This document shows, one piece after another, positions 50,962 to 58,773 of a DNA stretch of 64,000 nt. The position numbers were made by a program, and so were the translations under genes. The number at the start of each line of letters is the position of its first letter. Within the stretch, counting starts at the first letter, position 1. The notes under the pieces were generated by a model. It had not been told where the DNA came from and searched no databases. It worked only from the letters and a program-made list of their open reading frames with translations. This DNA comes from Echinicola strongylocentroti (GTDB lineage: Bacteria; Bacteroidota; Bacteroidia; Cytophagales; Cyclobacteriaceae), in NCBI RefSeq assembly GCF_003260975.1, contig NZ_CP030041.1, positions 1,091,001 through 1,155,000 of the forward strand, given 5' to 3'.

Positions 50962-51031
50962 TTGTCCGAACGTTTTGGTATAATTGGTAACAATTACGAC
51001 ATTATTATGTTTTAAATATTACCAATAAATC
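50962..51031. promoter_or_regulatory. dinB/lexA-like divergent promoter-operator region
   Basis: TTGGTA occurs at 50975-50980 and 50984-50989 (9-bp period), and its inverse TACCAA at 51020-51025. Related TACCAA/ACCA repeats with 8-9-bp spacing lie at 52559-52580 upstream of the SRAP gene. These are candidate binding sites for the LexA-like repressor. Confidence 0.5.
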
Positions 51032-51847
51032 ATGGACAATACAAGCTTTTTTTGGTCTTCCAATATTAAATTCCTCCGTAAGCGCAAGAAAATGAGCCAG
51101 ATGTCGCTGGCAGAAAAATTGGACATTTCCCGTCCCAAGGTGAACACCCATGAAAACGGCCATGTCAAGAACCCGCCCATGGCCGATATGGTGCTGTTCT
51201 CCGACTTCTTCCGCATGAGCATCGATACACTGGTGAAGGTGGACCTGTCAACACTCTCCGAGCTAAAGCTGCGGGACCTGGAGGCGGGCAATGACGTATA
51301 CCTGAAAGGAGGCAGTATGCGCATCCTGGCCACTACTGTCAACAACGACAACCAGGAAAATGTGGAACTCGTCCCGGTCAAGGCCAAGGCAGGCTACCTG
51401 TCGGGGCACAGTGACCCGGGGTTTATCAGTAAACTGCCGGTGTTCAACCTGCCCCAGTTGGACGTAAACCGAAAATACCGCATGTTCCCCACCGAAGGGG
51501 ACTCGATGCTTCCCGTGCCCGAGGGGGCCTTTGTGATTGCCGAGTTCCTGCAGGACTGGAGCGGGATAAAGGAGAAAACAGCCTGTATCGTGGTGACCAA
51601 AGAGGAAGGCATCAGTTTTAAACTGGTCACCGACCGCATAGAAAAAAACAGGAGTTTGTTGCTGGAATCTCTCAACAGCCTGTACGAGCCCTATGAAGTG
51701 GATGTGATGGAAGTATTGGAAGTATGGAAGTTCCACAGTTATTTCACCGAAAACATCCCCGGCCCGATGAGCTCCATGGAGCAGATGGGCAGGGATGTCA
51801 GGGAGATCAAGGCAACCCTCCATACTTTGGCGAAAAAGGAAAAGTAG
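51032..51847 (+). CDS. LexA/CI-like repressor with S24 peptidase domain
   Basis: A 271-residue protein. The N-terminal Xre-type HTH (IKFLRKRKKMSQMSLAEKLD then ISRPKVNTHENG, about residues 12-45) is followed by a linker. The C-terminal S24 domain has a probable self-cleavage site A120-G121 (KAKAGYLSG), nucleophile S158 (TEGDSMLP) and general base K197 (GISFKLV). Spacing is close to LexA (Ala84-Gly85, Ser119, Lys156). RecA-stimulated self-cleavage would release the mutagenesis genes. The HTH type is phage-CI-like and not that of LexA itself. It faces dinB-dnaE. Confidence 0.88.
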   Translation: MDNTSFFWSSNIKFLRKRKKMSQMSLAEKLDISRPKVNTHENGHVKNPPMADMVLFSDFFRMSIDTLVKVDLSTLSELKLRDLEAGNDVYLKGGSMRILATTVNNDNQENVELVPVKAKAGYLSGHSDPGFISKLPVFNLPQLDVNRKYRMFPTEGDSMLPVPEGAFVIAEFLQDWSGIKEKTACIVVTKEEGISFKLVTDRIEKNRSLLLESLNSLYEPYEVDVMEVLEVWKFHSYFTENIPGPMSSMEQMGRDVREIKATLHTLAKKEK

Positions 51848-51859
51848 AGGAGCCTGTCC

Positions 51860-52537
51860 CTAAATTGGTTGGAGCACTTCGGGCACGTTGGTATTGACGC
51901 GGGAATTGGTCACCCCGTCGATCACCCGGTAGCCTTCCATCTTGCTGTCATCGGGGTAGGGTACCATCAGGTCGGACATTTCGTCCTTGTCCAGGTCCTG
52001 TAAGAGCCAAGCTTCTGCCTGTTCCCCGTCCAACACCAATGGCATGCGTTTTTTTTCGTTGTGGATCCCTTCCAACAGCGGATTGGCCGGAACGGTAATG
52101 ATGCTGAAAGTGGGCATGTCCTTCCACACGGAATAAATGGCGCCAAGGGTAAAATAGTCCCCTTCTTTGGGCCTGATAAAATAGGACTGGGCTTTTTTCT
52201 GTCCGTCCGGATGGTGGGGCTCAAAAAAACCGTTACAGACCACCAGGCAACGGCTCTTCCAGTAGGCCTTGTAGGAACCCTTCTCAAAGAGCTCTTCGCC
52301 CTTGGCATTGAGGGTATTGGCCTTCCAGGCGGATTCTTCCTTTACCCAGTGGGGAAAGAGCTTCCATCGGTACATGTGGATGGCATTCTGGTCTGCCGTA
52401 CTCAGTACGGGAAGGAAGGGTTGTGCAAAGCCGTTGAGGTCGTAGCCCGGCTCGAACAGGTCCGGTTCGGCCACTTTCTTTCCAAAGTCCTTTTCTACGG
52501 CCTTGATGTCCTTGTGCAGGGAAACATGGTAACACAT
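51860..52537 (-). CDS. SRAP/HMCES-family abasic-site shield protein (YedK-like)
   Basis: A 225-residue protein starting MCYHVSLHKD. The start at 52537 is decided by C2, which becomes the N-terminal catalytic cysteine that crosslinks to abasic sites. Other SRAP landmarks: ANTLNAKGE (near 73-81), NGFFEPHH with E106, and H159 in IHNEKKRMPLVL. The family forms a protective thiazolidine link with abasic sites in single-stranded DNA, preventing breaks and translesion errors. It is encoded tail-to-tail with the LexA-like gene (12 bp apart) and close to the polymerases, so it belongs to this SOS cassette. Confidence 0.9.
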   Translation of the reverse strand: MCYHVSLHKDIKAVEKDFGKKVAEPDLFEPGYDLNGFAQPFLPVLSTADQNAIHMYRWKLFPHWVKEESAWKANTLNAKGEELFEKGSYKAYWKSRCLVVCNGFFEPHHPDGQKKAQSYFIRPKEGDYFTLGAIYSVWKDMPTFSIITVPANPLLEGIHNEKKRMPLVLDGEQAEAWLLQDLDKDEMSDLMVPYPDDSKMEGYRVIDGVTNSRVNTNVPEVLQPI

Positions 52538-52639
52538 GGGCTTAAAAAGATGGTGAAGTACCAATATAACCATAAAACCAACAACTCCCTATGCGGATCT
52601 TGTGGAAAATTTCGGTTATTTTAAAGTGCACTATCTTCC

Positions 52640-53089
52640 TTGCCCATGCTTTTTTCCATTGATTTTGACCATACACATTTCATCAACCTGTGCCACAACT
52701 TCAGGACCTTTGCACAGCGGGAACCCACGCATGAAGAAATGGAGGAAATTTATCGCATCGCCCTGCTATTGGACAGTTACGGCATGTTGGCCCCCACCTA
52801 TCCCCTTTCTGATTTTTATGTCGTCAGCAGGGCCCTGTTGGGCACCGATGTTGAAATGGGGTTCAGCAACCGGGCCACCCGGGCCACCTGCTGGATCGGG
52901 ATCTATGAATGGGAGGACGACCTTTTCTTGGTCTATTCCATAAAGGACGGCAAACATCCCGTCATGGAGGTGAACCACTTGGGAAGCTGTCCCTTGAATG
53001 CCCTGTTAATGATGTGCAACAAATCACTTTTTGGGGAATCCCGGGTATTTGAGGGAATTTTCAACGCAGTTTATCCTACAAAAAGCTGA
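52640..53089 (+). CDS. Unknown protein of the mutagenesis cassette
   Basis: A 149-residue protein, probably cytosolic (MLFSIDFDHTHFINLCHNFR, EEMEEIYRIALLLDSYGMLA, CWIGIYEWEDDLFLVYSIKD, CPLNALLMMCNKSLFGESRV). No signal peptide, membrane segment or recognised motif. It is divergent from the SRAP gene with about 100 bp between, a region carrying the ACCA repeats proposed as an operator. Constant association with dnaE/dinB/SRAP would make it a new member of the system; here that is only positional. Confidence 0.55.
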   Translation: MPMLFSIDFDHTHFINLCHNFRTFAQREPTHEEMEEIYRIALLLDSYGMLAPTYPLSDFYVVSRALLGTDVEMGFSNRATRATCWIGIYEWEDDLFLVYSIKDGKHPVMEVNHLGSCPLNALLMMCNKSLFGESRVFEGIFNAVYPTKS

Positions 53090-53249
53090 ACCTAAGGTAT
53101 AAATATTCGACTGCTCCCTTGCTTAGGCTCGGACACCTAATAAACTACCCCGAGGCAGAGCCATCGAGGAATTCTTATTGATTAAAATCCCATTTCATTA
53201 CCTGAGGTTTCTTGGGATAATCACCTATATTTATCGAAAAGGTTGGTAA

Positions 53250-53597
53250 ATGGAAAAGTCAAGAACGGTCCAACCCGGAGAACTGCTAAAACTGGAATTT
53301 ATGGATCCATTCGAACTTTGTATTGCAGAACTTTCTACAAAATCCGGAATAGCAGAGCAACAACTCTCCACGATCATTAGAGGAGAAGGTAAGATCACTT
53401 TAGGGCTGGCCAAAAACTGGGACTACTTTGGTACCACCATTGCCATTCATACAGAGCAAGGATACCTGACTTTTCAATGGCCAAATGAAGTACAAACCAA
53501 AGGAGCTTTTTTTTGTCGCCAAACTTCAAAGACTCTACTGATGGACAAAAAACTTTATAGCGCCCTACTGACATTGGAGGACATGCTTCCTAACTAG
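53250..53597 (+). CDS. HigA-like antitoxin or Xre regulator without a visible toxin partner
   Basis: A 115-residue protein with the HigA-type layout: a VQPGELLKLEFMDPFEL start, an HTH (CIAELSTKSGIAEQQLSTII, RGEGKITLGLAKNWDYFGTT) and a C-terminal extension (TEQGYLTFQWPNEV, LTLEDMLPN). HigA antitoxins usually follow a HigB toxin gene. Upstream, 53090-53249 holds no toxin, only possible debris. It may be a solitary regulator or a leftover antitoxin. Confidence 0.6.
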   Translation: MEKSRTVQPGELLKLEFMDPFELCIAELSTKSGIAEQQLSTIIRGEGKITLGLAKNWDYFGTTIAIHTEQGYLTFQWPNEVQTKGAFFCRQTSKTLLMDKKLYSALLTLEDMLPN

Positions 53598-53612
53598 CTA
53601 TTTTCTGTCCCT

Positions 53613-53908
53613 TTATTTCCCCAATACTTTCCAGCTTCCACCCTTATCAGGGCCGATTCTTTCAATCCTACCTTCCTCATTTAATTTTTTAATATTGTAT
53701 TCCACTCCTTGTCTAGTCAATCCTGTTAGCTTACCAAGTTCTTTTATGGCTATTTTGGCATTTCCTGCATTGCTGACAGGATTATCCCCACAGTTTTCTC
53801 CACAGTCCTGCACAGTACTACTGTAAACATCCCCTCGGTTTTGAAGCTGGGCTCCGGAAGTTTGGCATTTTTCATCAAGTCCCTTATTCTACCAATCCCC
53901 GAACCAAA
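53613..53908 (-). pseudogene. C-terminal remnant of a COG2865-type ATP-binding/winged-helix regulator
   Basis: The minus strand reads GSGIGRIRDLMKNAKLPEPS then FKTEGMFTVVLCR in one frame. After a shift it reads AIKELGKLTGLTRQGVEYNI then KKLNEEGRIERIGPDKGGSW. Both pieces belong to the end of COG2865 (AlbA_2-domain) regulators: a GxGIxRI segment followed by a winged helix ending IGxxKGGxW. The N-terminal two-thirds are gone and the frame is broken near 53815. The piece abuts a histidine-kinase fragment on the opposite strand at about 53910. Confidence 0.65.
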
Positions 53909-53910
53909 AC

Positions 53911-54201
53911 AGCCTGGAAATGGTAAACGGTATTTTGGAATATTCCAAAACCACCGTAATGTCCAGGGCGCAGGAAAAGATCGCTTTGAAGGAGTTGTGT
54001 TCCGGCATCGTCGATAGCCTATCCATTGTCCAGCCGGTAAGCATATCCTAAAAATATCTACAACCTTTCTTTCGCCTGAACAGGGACAAACAACCTCCAA
54101 ATTATAAAACCATCCTCTCGGAATACAATGGAAGGATACGGACAGCGTCCCCTGTGGGAGAAGGCACCATTTTCCATTTTACCGTACCCTTGGAGCAATA
54201 A
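53911..54201 (+). pseudogene. Remnant of a sensor histidine kinase
   Basis: The plus strand reads SLEMVNGILEYSKTTVMSRA then QEKIALKELCSGIVDSLSIV, the region after the phospho-histidine helix, then a stop near 54050. It resumes with ILSEYNGRIRTASPVGEGTI followed by FHFTVPLEQ and a stop, the typical end of a HATPase domain. The middle of the ATPase domain is missing. It is a dead fragment fused to the COG2865 remnant. Confidence 0.65.
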
Positions 54202-54607
54202 TGGACGTGTCCATACTAATTGGCATTCAAACGCACCCGTTTTTGGTTCCTGAGGGTCATAATCTGGGGGCTCTTAGTCGCCCAGGATTTCATTAAAATC
54301 AGTCGCTGAACCATTAACCCAAATTATATCTCTCCGGCGTACCAGATGACAATCCCCTGGCCAATAATCTCATTAAGTTCCAAGATAAATATTGATTCCC
54401 CGTGAACTTAGCTGGTTTAATTGAGCCACTCCTACTACCCATTCGTGTAATGGCAGTTTCTTTGTAATCCCCTCCTCTTTTATCAGCCATTCTTACGATA
54501 TGGTCCAGTTTATTGGGATACATAAACATTCTGGTTCAGACAATAAAAAGTAAGGTTTCACAATTTTGTAATAGCAATATCGCTGAAATTAATTTGTTCT
54601 TAAAACT
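54202..54607. other. Intergenic stretch
   Basis: 406 bp with no gene I can support. A 71-codon minus-strand reading (54314-54529) has no recognisable features. The right end presumably contains the promoter of the small CPVC protein. Confidence 0.35.
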
Positions 54608-54835
54608 ATGGCAAAGTCAACATTCTACCATGCAGGATGTCCTGTATGTGTAAACGCAGAAGAAGAATTATTGGGGCTGATCGACAAATCAGAGGTGGAC
54701 ATCATCCATTTGGGTGAGTCAAAAAACCGGATAGCTGATGCAGAAAAAGCTGGCGTAAAATCAGTGCCTGCACTTGTTACTCCAACAGGGAACGTTTTAC
54801 ACATCAACTTTGGTGCAAGCCTTGAAGATGTCTAA
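54608..54835 (+). CDS. Small thioredoxin-fold protein with CPVC motif
   Basis: A 75-residue protein: MAKSTFYHAGCPVCVNAEEE, then VDIIHLGESKNRIADAEKAG and VKSVPALVTPTGNVLHIN. C11-P-V-C14 is an active-site-type CxxC, and SVPAL supplies the cis-proline loop of a thioredoxin/glutaredoxin fold. It is cytosolic and much shorter than thioredoxin (about 105 residues). It lies divergent to nothing close but convergent with the MocR gene, separated by a good terminator. A role in thiol reduction is likely; a partner is unknown. Confidence 0.75.
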   Translation: MAKSTFYHAGCPVCVNAEEELLGLIDKSEVDIIHLGESKNRIADAEKAGVKSVPALVTPTGNVLHINFGASLEDV

Positions 54836-54843
54836 AACCAAGT

Positions 54844-54874
54844 GGAGAGGGAGCGATCCCTCTCCATTGTTATT
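54844..54874 (+). terminator. Terminator after the CPVC thioredoxin-like gene
   Basis: A perfect 9-bp stem GGAGAGGGA/TCCCTCTCC closed by a GCGA tetraloop, followed by ATTGTTATT, 8 bp after the stop codon. Confidence 0.75.
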
Positions 54875-54959
54875 CAACTGAAACCGTACAACTTCATGCA
54901 ATCCATTAAATACGTTTTTTTTATCTTTATATAATACAGCTAATCCTAGTATTAAAATT

Positions 54960-56384
54960 TCATTTTTCCCTCAGCTCCGTGGCAATAGCTTTGACACCAA
55001 TTTCCAACTGCTCTTCATTCAATGAACCAAAGCCAAGTCGCAACCCGTTAATTGGCTGTCCATAGCTGAATTTATCAGGGGTAATGACCTGAATGCCTTT
55101 GTGCATAAGGCTTTCGAACAACCCAAACAAGTCCACATCTTCATTAAAGCTGACCCAATAGGATAAACCACCATCTGGCTTCACAAAACCTGCCTTACCT
55201 TCAAGATATTTGGTAAGGATTTGATGCAGCATGTCCCGTTTCATCCTGTAATGGTTGGTCGCCTTTCTGAGGTGCCTTTTTATTTCACCTGATGTAATTA
55301 ATTCAAGGACAGCCAGCTCCATAATAACATCCCCCTGGACATCAATAATACTTCTTAGTTGACCAATTTTTTTTATCATTTCCTGACTGCCAGCAAGATA
55401 ACCAACCCTTAATGCAGGCGCTACTACTTTACTCAGGCTTCCAACATACAGGAAGCTATCGAGCTCTTTGTAACTGCTCAAGGGGAGCAATGGTCTTTGC
55501 TGGTAATGGAACTCATGATCGTAATCGTCTTCTATCAGCGTAATTCCAAAGGTATTACAGAGCTCAATAATCCTTAACCTTCTTGGTAATGATAGGGAAA
55601 CGGTAGTAGGGTATTGATGGTGTGGCGTAACATAAATGGCCTTGATTGGTCGTTTCATTGCAATGGACATTACCTGCTCTACATTTATGCCTTCGGCATC
55701 CACCTCAACCGGAACGATAGTTGCCCCACTAGCTTCAAAAGCCCTCCATGCCGGTTTATATCCTGGATTCTCAACAATGACCGCATCTTTGGGCCTTAGC
55801 AGCACCTGAGCAGCCAAATACATCCCCATTTGACTGCCCCTCGTTACGCAAAGCTGTTCAGTAGAAAGGTGCATTCCCCTGTTGAAATTCAACATCTGCA
55901 CCAGTGCTTCCCTGAACCGCAAATCCCCGAGGGGATTTGCATATCCCATCATCTTCCACCGTGCAGTTCGGTTGAATATCTGACGGTAAGCCCTGGATAA
56001 TGCCTCTATCGGTGCCAGTTTACTGTCCGGGAAACCATCGTCGAAAACAATCGTAGGTTTGGTCTTTTGGACTGGATCCTGAATTGGGTTGTTCCTCACG
56101 GAATTTTTTGCTTTGGTGGTTTCCTGTAGTGAATCCGAAACAAAAGTCCCCTTGCGCGCTTTGGACGTTAACCACCCTTCGGCCAACAAAACATCGAGTG
56201 CCTGTACAATGGTATTCCTGTTGACTTTCAGTGATCCCGCCAATAGTCGACTGCCAGGCAAAGCATCTCCGGGTTTCAGTTTTCCTTCCCGAATGTCCAC
56301 AATAATGGCATCCGCAATTTGAAGGTACACGGCTTTGTCACAGTCAAAGTTGGGTTCTATCTGTAGTTTCCATGGACGGAGCAT
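54960..56384 (-). CDS. MocR-type GntR regulator with aminotransferase domain
   Basis: A 474-residue fusion. The N-terminal winged helix (IVDIREGKLKPGDALPGSRL then LAGSLKVNRNTIVQALDVLL, about residues 25-80) is followed by a class I aminotransferase-like domain (about 110-470). This has the PLP lysine in VGSLSKVVAPALRVG and the landmark VTPHHQYPTTVSLSLPRR, LIEDDYDHEF. MocR/PdxR proteins sense PLP or an amino compound. It is divergent from the cupin-dapA genes with a 99-bp gap, so it likely controls them. Confidence 0.9.
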   Translation of the reverse strand: MLRPWKLQIEPNFDCDKAVYLQIADAIIVDIREGKLKPGDALPGSRLLAGSLKVNRNTIVQALDVLLAEGWLTSKARKGTFVSDSLQETTKAKNSVRNNPIQDPVQKTKPTIVFDDGFPDSKLAPIEALSRAYRQIFNRTARWKMMGYANPLGDLRFREALVQMLNFNRGMHLSTEQLCVTRGSQMGMYLAAQVLLRPKDAVIVENPGYKPAWRAFEASGATIVPVEVDAEGINVEQVMSIAMKRPIKAIYVTPHHQYPTTVSLSLPRRLRIIELCNTFGITLIEDDYDHEFHYQQRPLLPLSSYKELDSFLYVGSLSKVVAPALRVGYLAGSQEMIKKIGQLRSIIDVQGDVIMELAVLELITSGEIKRHLRKATNHYRMKRDMLHQILTKYLEGKAGFVKPDGGLSYWVSFNEDVDLFGLFESLMHKGIQVITPDKFSYGQPINGLRLGFGSLNEEQLEIGVKAIATELREK

Positions 56385-56483
56385 CTGGACTATCTGGTTT
56401 TATGAAATCTGTACTAGTACGATAGTCCAAATATAAGGTTTATTTGTAATGCAATTTCGCATAACACCAAAAAAAACAATCCA

Positions 56484-56945
56484 ATGGAAACAACGGAGAA
56501 AAAGTACTCATCAAAAGATTTTCACCGGACATTTGCCCGGCCCAATTACGAAAAGGTGGGAAAACTCATTCACAGGGATGTGGAACACTCAGGTGAGCAT
56601 GATCAGTTTTCAACCGAACGAAAACACCCTGTTTTCTTTGTAGACCTGCCCACCAAAAATGTCAGCATGACACTGGGCGGACTGCTTCCCGGGCAGGTGA
56701 CCAACAGGCACCGTCACACCTATGAAACAATCCTTTTTGTGATAGAAGGCAGCGGCTGGACCGAGATCGAGGGAGAAAGGGTAGAATGGAAAGCAGGCGA
56801 CGCAGTATATATTCCATGTTGGGCTTGGCACAGCCATGGCAATTTAAGCGGAAAAGGAAGGGCCAGATACATTGCATGTGAAAATGCCCCGCAACTACAA
56901 AACCTGGGTGTGGCCCTTAGGGAAGAAGAGGGACGCGACCTATAA
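56484..56945 (+). CDS. Cupin-domain protein
   Basis: A 153-residue protein with one cupin barrel. The first metal motif lies in GQVTNRHRHTYETILFVIEG and the second in GDAVYIPCWAWHSHGNLSG, giving four candidate metal-binding histidines. The start at METTEKKYSSKDF is preferred over an upstream out-of-frame reading. It may be a small dioxygenase or isomerase. It lies 58 bp upstream of the DapA-family gene in the same direction and is divergent from the MocR regulator, suggesting a short catabolic unit. Confidence 0.8.
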   Translation: METTEKKYSSKDFHRTFARPNYEKVGKLIHRDVEHSGEHDQFSTERKHPVFFVDLPTKNVSMTLGGLLPGQVTNRHRHTYETILFVIEGSGWTEIEGERVEWKAGDAVYIPCWAWHSHGNLSGKGRARYIACENAPQLQNLGVALREEEGRDL

Positions 56946-56950
56946 TTTAA

Positions 56951-56972
56951 CAGCCCCTGTTCCAAGGGGCTG
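56951..56972 (+). terminator. Hairpin between cupin and dapA-like genes
   Basis: A perfect 8-bp stem CAGCCCCT/AGGGGCTG with a 6-base loop and no real T-run. It may act as a weak terminator or RNA-stabilising structure, lowering dapA-like expression relative to the cupin. Confidence 0.45.
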
Positions 56973-57003
56973 CCCATATATTTAAACCCATAAATTTACT
57001 ACA

Positions 57004-57909
57004 ATGAATGTACCCTTCAATGGCATCATTGCCTATCCAATCACCCCCTTTGATGAGAAGGAAAGAGTGGACATTACAGTATTCAAAAAGCAAGTGGAAA
57101 GACTTGTAACCAGCGGGACTCATGGTATAGCACCTTTGGGGAGTACCGGGGTACTGCCCTATCTATCCGATGAGGAAAAAGAGGCAGTTACCGAAGCAAC
57201 CATCAAACAGGTCAATAAACGTGTCCCGATTCTCGTGGGTGTTTCCAGCCTTACCACTGAACGTACTATTTATCATGCCAAGTTTGCAGAATCGGCGGGA
57301 GCTACTGCGGTTATGGTCATACCAATGAGCTATTGGAAACTGACCGATGAGGAGATATTCAGCCACTATGATGCTGTGGCAAGTAAAATAACCATCCCGA
57401 TCATGGCCTATAACAATCCTGCCACAGCTGGGATTGATATGTCTCCAAATTTACTCAGGCGCCTTTTGGAAATTCCAAATGTAACGATGATCAAGGAAAG
57501 TACTGGAGATGTCCAGCGAATGCACTATTTGAGGAAAGAAATTGGAGAAGAGGTGGCTTTCTTTAACGGAGCCAACCCCTTGGCGCTGGCGGCATTTGCA
57601 GCAGGGGCAAAAGGCTGGTGTACAGCTGCACCCAATTTGATTCCTGAATTAAATCTCGGTTTGTACGCAGCAATCCGGGACAACGATCTGGTCCGGGCAC
57701 AAGGAACTTTTTACAAACAGGTAAAGCTGCTAAGGTTTATCGTTGAGAAAGGATTGCCCAGGAGTATAAAAGAGGGGTTGAACTTACTTGGTGAAGAAGG
57801 TGGTCAGTTGAGGTCTCCCCTAAAACAACTATCCCAAATGGAAATCAACGAGCTAGCTTCATTGTTGGGTGAATGTGGAAAGGACATAAAACCTACTGCT
57901 ATGGTTTAA
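57004..57909 (+). CDS. DapA/NAL-family aldolase-type lyase
   Basis: A 301-residue (beta/alpha)8 protein with the family landmarks GIIAYPITPFDEKERVD, LGSTGVLPYLSDEEK (GSTG in place of the usual GTTGE), the YNNPATAG tyrosine segment (residue about 138) and the Schiff-base lysine in VTMIKESTGD (about 163). The family condenses or splits pyruvate adducts (dihydrodipicolinate synthase, N-acetylneuraminate lyase and several sugar-acid or hydroxyproline enzymes). The altered first motif argues against true DapA. The MocR regulator suggests an amino-compound substrate. A good terminator follows. Confidence 0.88.
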   Translation: MNVPFNGIIAYPITPFDEKERVDITVFKKQVERLVTSGTHGIAPLGSTGVLPYLSDEEKEAVTEATIKQVNKRVPILVGVSSLTTERTIYHAKFAESAGATAVMVIPMSYWKLTDEEIFSHYDAVASKITIPIMAYNNPATAGIDMSPNLLRRLLEIPNVTMIKESTGDVQRMHYLRKEIGEEVAFFNGANPLALAAFAAGAKGWCTAAPNLIPELNLGLYAAIRDNDLVRAQGTFYKQVKLLRFIVEKGLPRSIKEGLNLLGEEGGQLRSPLKQLSQMEINELASLLGECGKDIKPTAMV

Positions 57910-57916
57910 CAATTCA

Positions 57917-57942
57917 GCCCCGCTGTTTTTGGCGGGGTTTTA
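57917..57942 (+). terminator. Terminator after the dapA-like gene
   Basis: Stem CCCCGC/GCGGGG with an 8-base loop followed by TTTTA, 9 bp after the stop codon. Confidence 0.75.
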
Positions 57943-57990
57943 CCACCGAGGTCAATGTATATTGTACAAGGATGTAGACCATATTACCCC

Positions 57991-58704
57991 ATGAAACAAT
58001 TACGAATTCATTATCTTCAACATGTCCACTTTGAAGGTTTGGGCCTAATCAAAAATTGGATTGGAGAACATCAACATATATTAACAGCTACGCGCTTTTA
58101 CAAAAACGAAAAACTCCCTACTATCGACTCTTTTGATTGGCTTATCATAATGGGAGGCCCCATGGGTGTTAATGATGAGAAGGACTATCCCTGGTTAATA
58201 AAAGAAAAATCCTATATCAGGAAAGCAATCGATATGGACAAAACGGTGATTGGGATATGCCTGGGAGCCCAATTGATTGCATCTTCCCTGGGGGCAAGGG
58301 TATACCAAAACCCAGTGAAAGAGATCGGTTGGTTTCCTGTCCAAAAATCCAAGGAAGCTATAGGGAACCCACTTGTTGGGTCCTTGTGTGATACCTTTAC
58401 CGTATTTCACTGGCATAGCGAAACATTTGAAATTCCACGGGGAGCAACAAGATTGTTTGAATCATCGGCCTGTAAAAATCAGGCTTTTTTGTACGGTGAA
58501 AAGATAATTGGTCTCCAGTTTCATCTGGAGATTTCACCAGAAGCAATAAGGAACATGGTGAGCAATGGTAAAGGTGAGCTGGCCATTGCTTCCGCTAATA
58601 TGCAGAAAGGAGATAGTATTATGGCTGAATTAAGGCATTACTCCAATTCCAATCAAGTCTTGAATAATATTTTGAACAAACTTCACACCAAGAAAATAAC
58701 ATAA
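57991..58704 (+). CDS. Class I glutamine amidotransferase (GMP-synthase-like)
   Basis: A 237-residue protein from MKQLRIHYLQHVHFEG (an ATG 12 codons upstream lies close to the previous terminator and is less likely). It has LIIMGGPMGVNDEKDYPWL, the nucleophile cysteine in GICLGAQLIA (residue about 88) and the catalytic histidine-glutamate in GLQFHLEISPEA. This is the stand-alone GATase1 type often annotated as GMP synthase-like; real substrates may be gamma-glutamyl compounds. It follows the metabolic group but has its own transcript judging from the terminator upstream. Confidence 0.85.
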   Translation: MKQLRIHYLQHVHFEGLGLIKNWIGEHQHILTATRFYKNEKLPTIDSFDWLIIMGGPMGVNDEKDYPWLIKEKSYIRKAIDMDKTVIGICLGAQLIASSLGARVYQNPVKEIGWFPVQKSKEAIGNPLVGSLCDTFTVFHWHSETFEIPRGATRLFESSACKNQAFLYGEKIIGLQFHLEISPEAIRNMVSNGKGELAIASANMQKGDSIMAELRHYSNSNQVLNNILNKLHTKKIT

Positions 58705-58748
58705 TGGCTATCAACAGCTTGAGACACAAAAACACAATAGACATGACC

Positions 58749-58772
58749 AAAAAAGGGGCATCCCCCTTTTTC
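58749..58772 (-). terminator. Terminator of the ardC gene
   Basis: On the minus strand AAAAAGGGG-GATG-CCCCTTTTTT forms a strong hairpin with a built-in T-run, directly after the ardC stop codon at 58774. Confidence 0.8.
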
Positions 58773-58773
58773 C

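Noticed and set aside
54314..54529. A 71-codon minus-strand open frame
   Set aside because: No motif, no coupling to a neighbour and surrounded by gene wreckage; could be debris.
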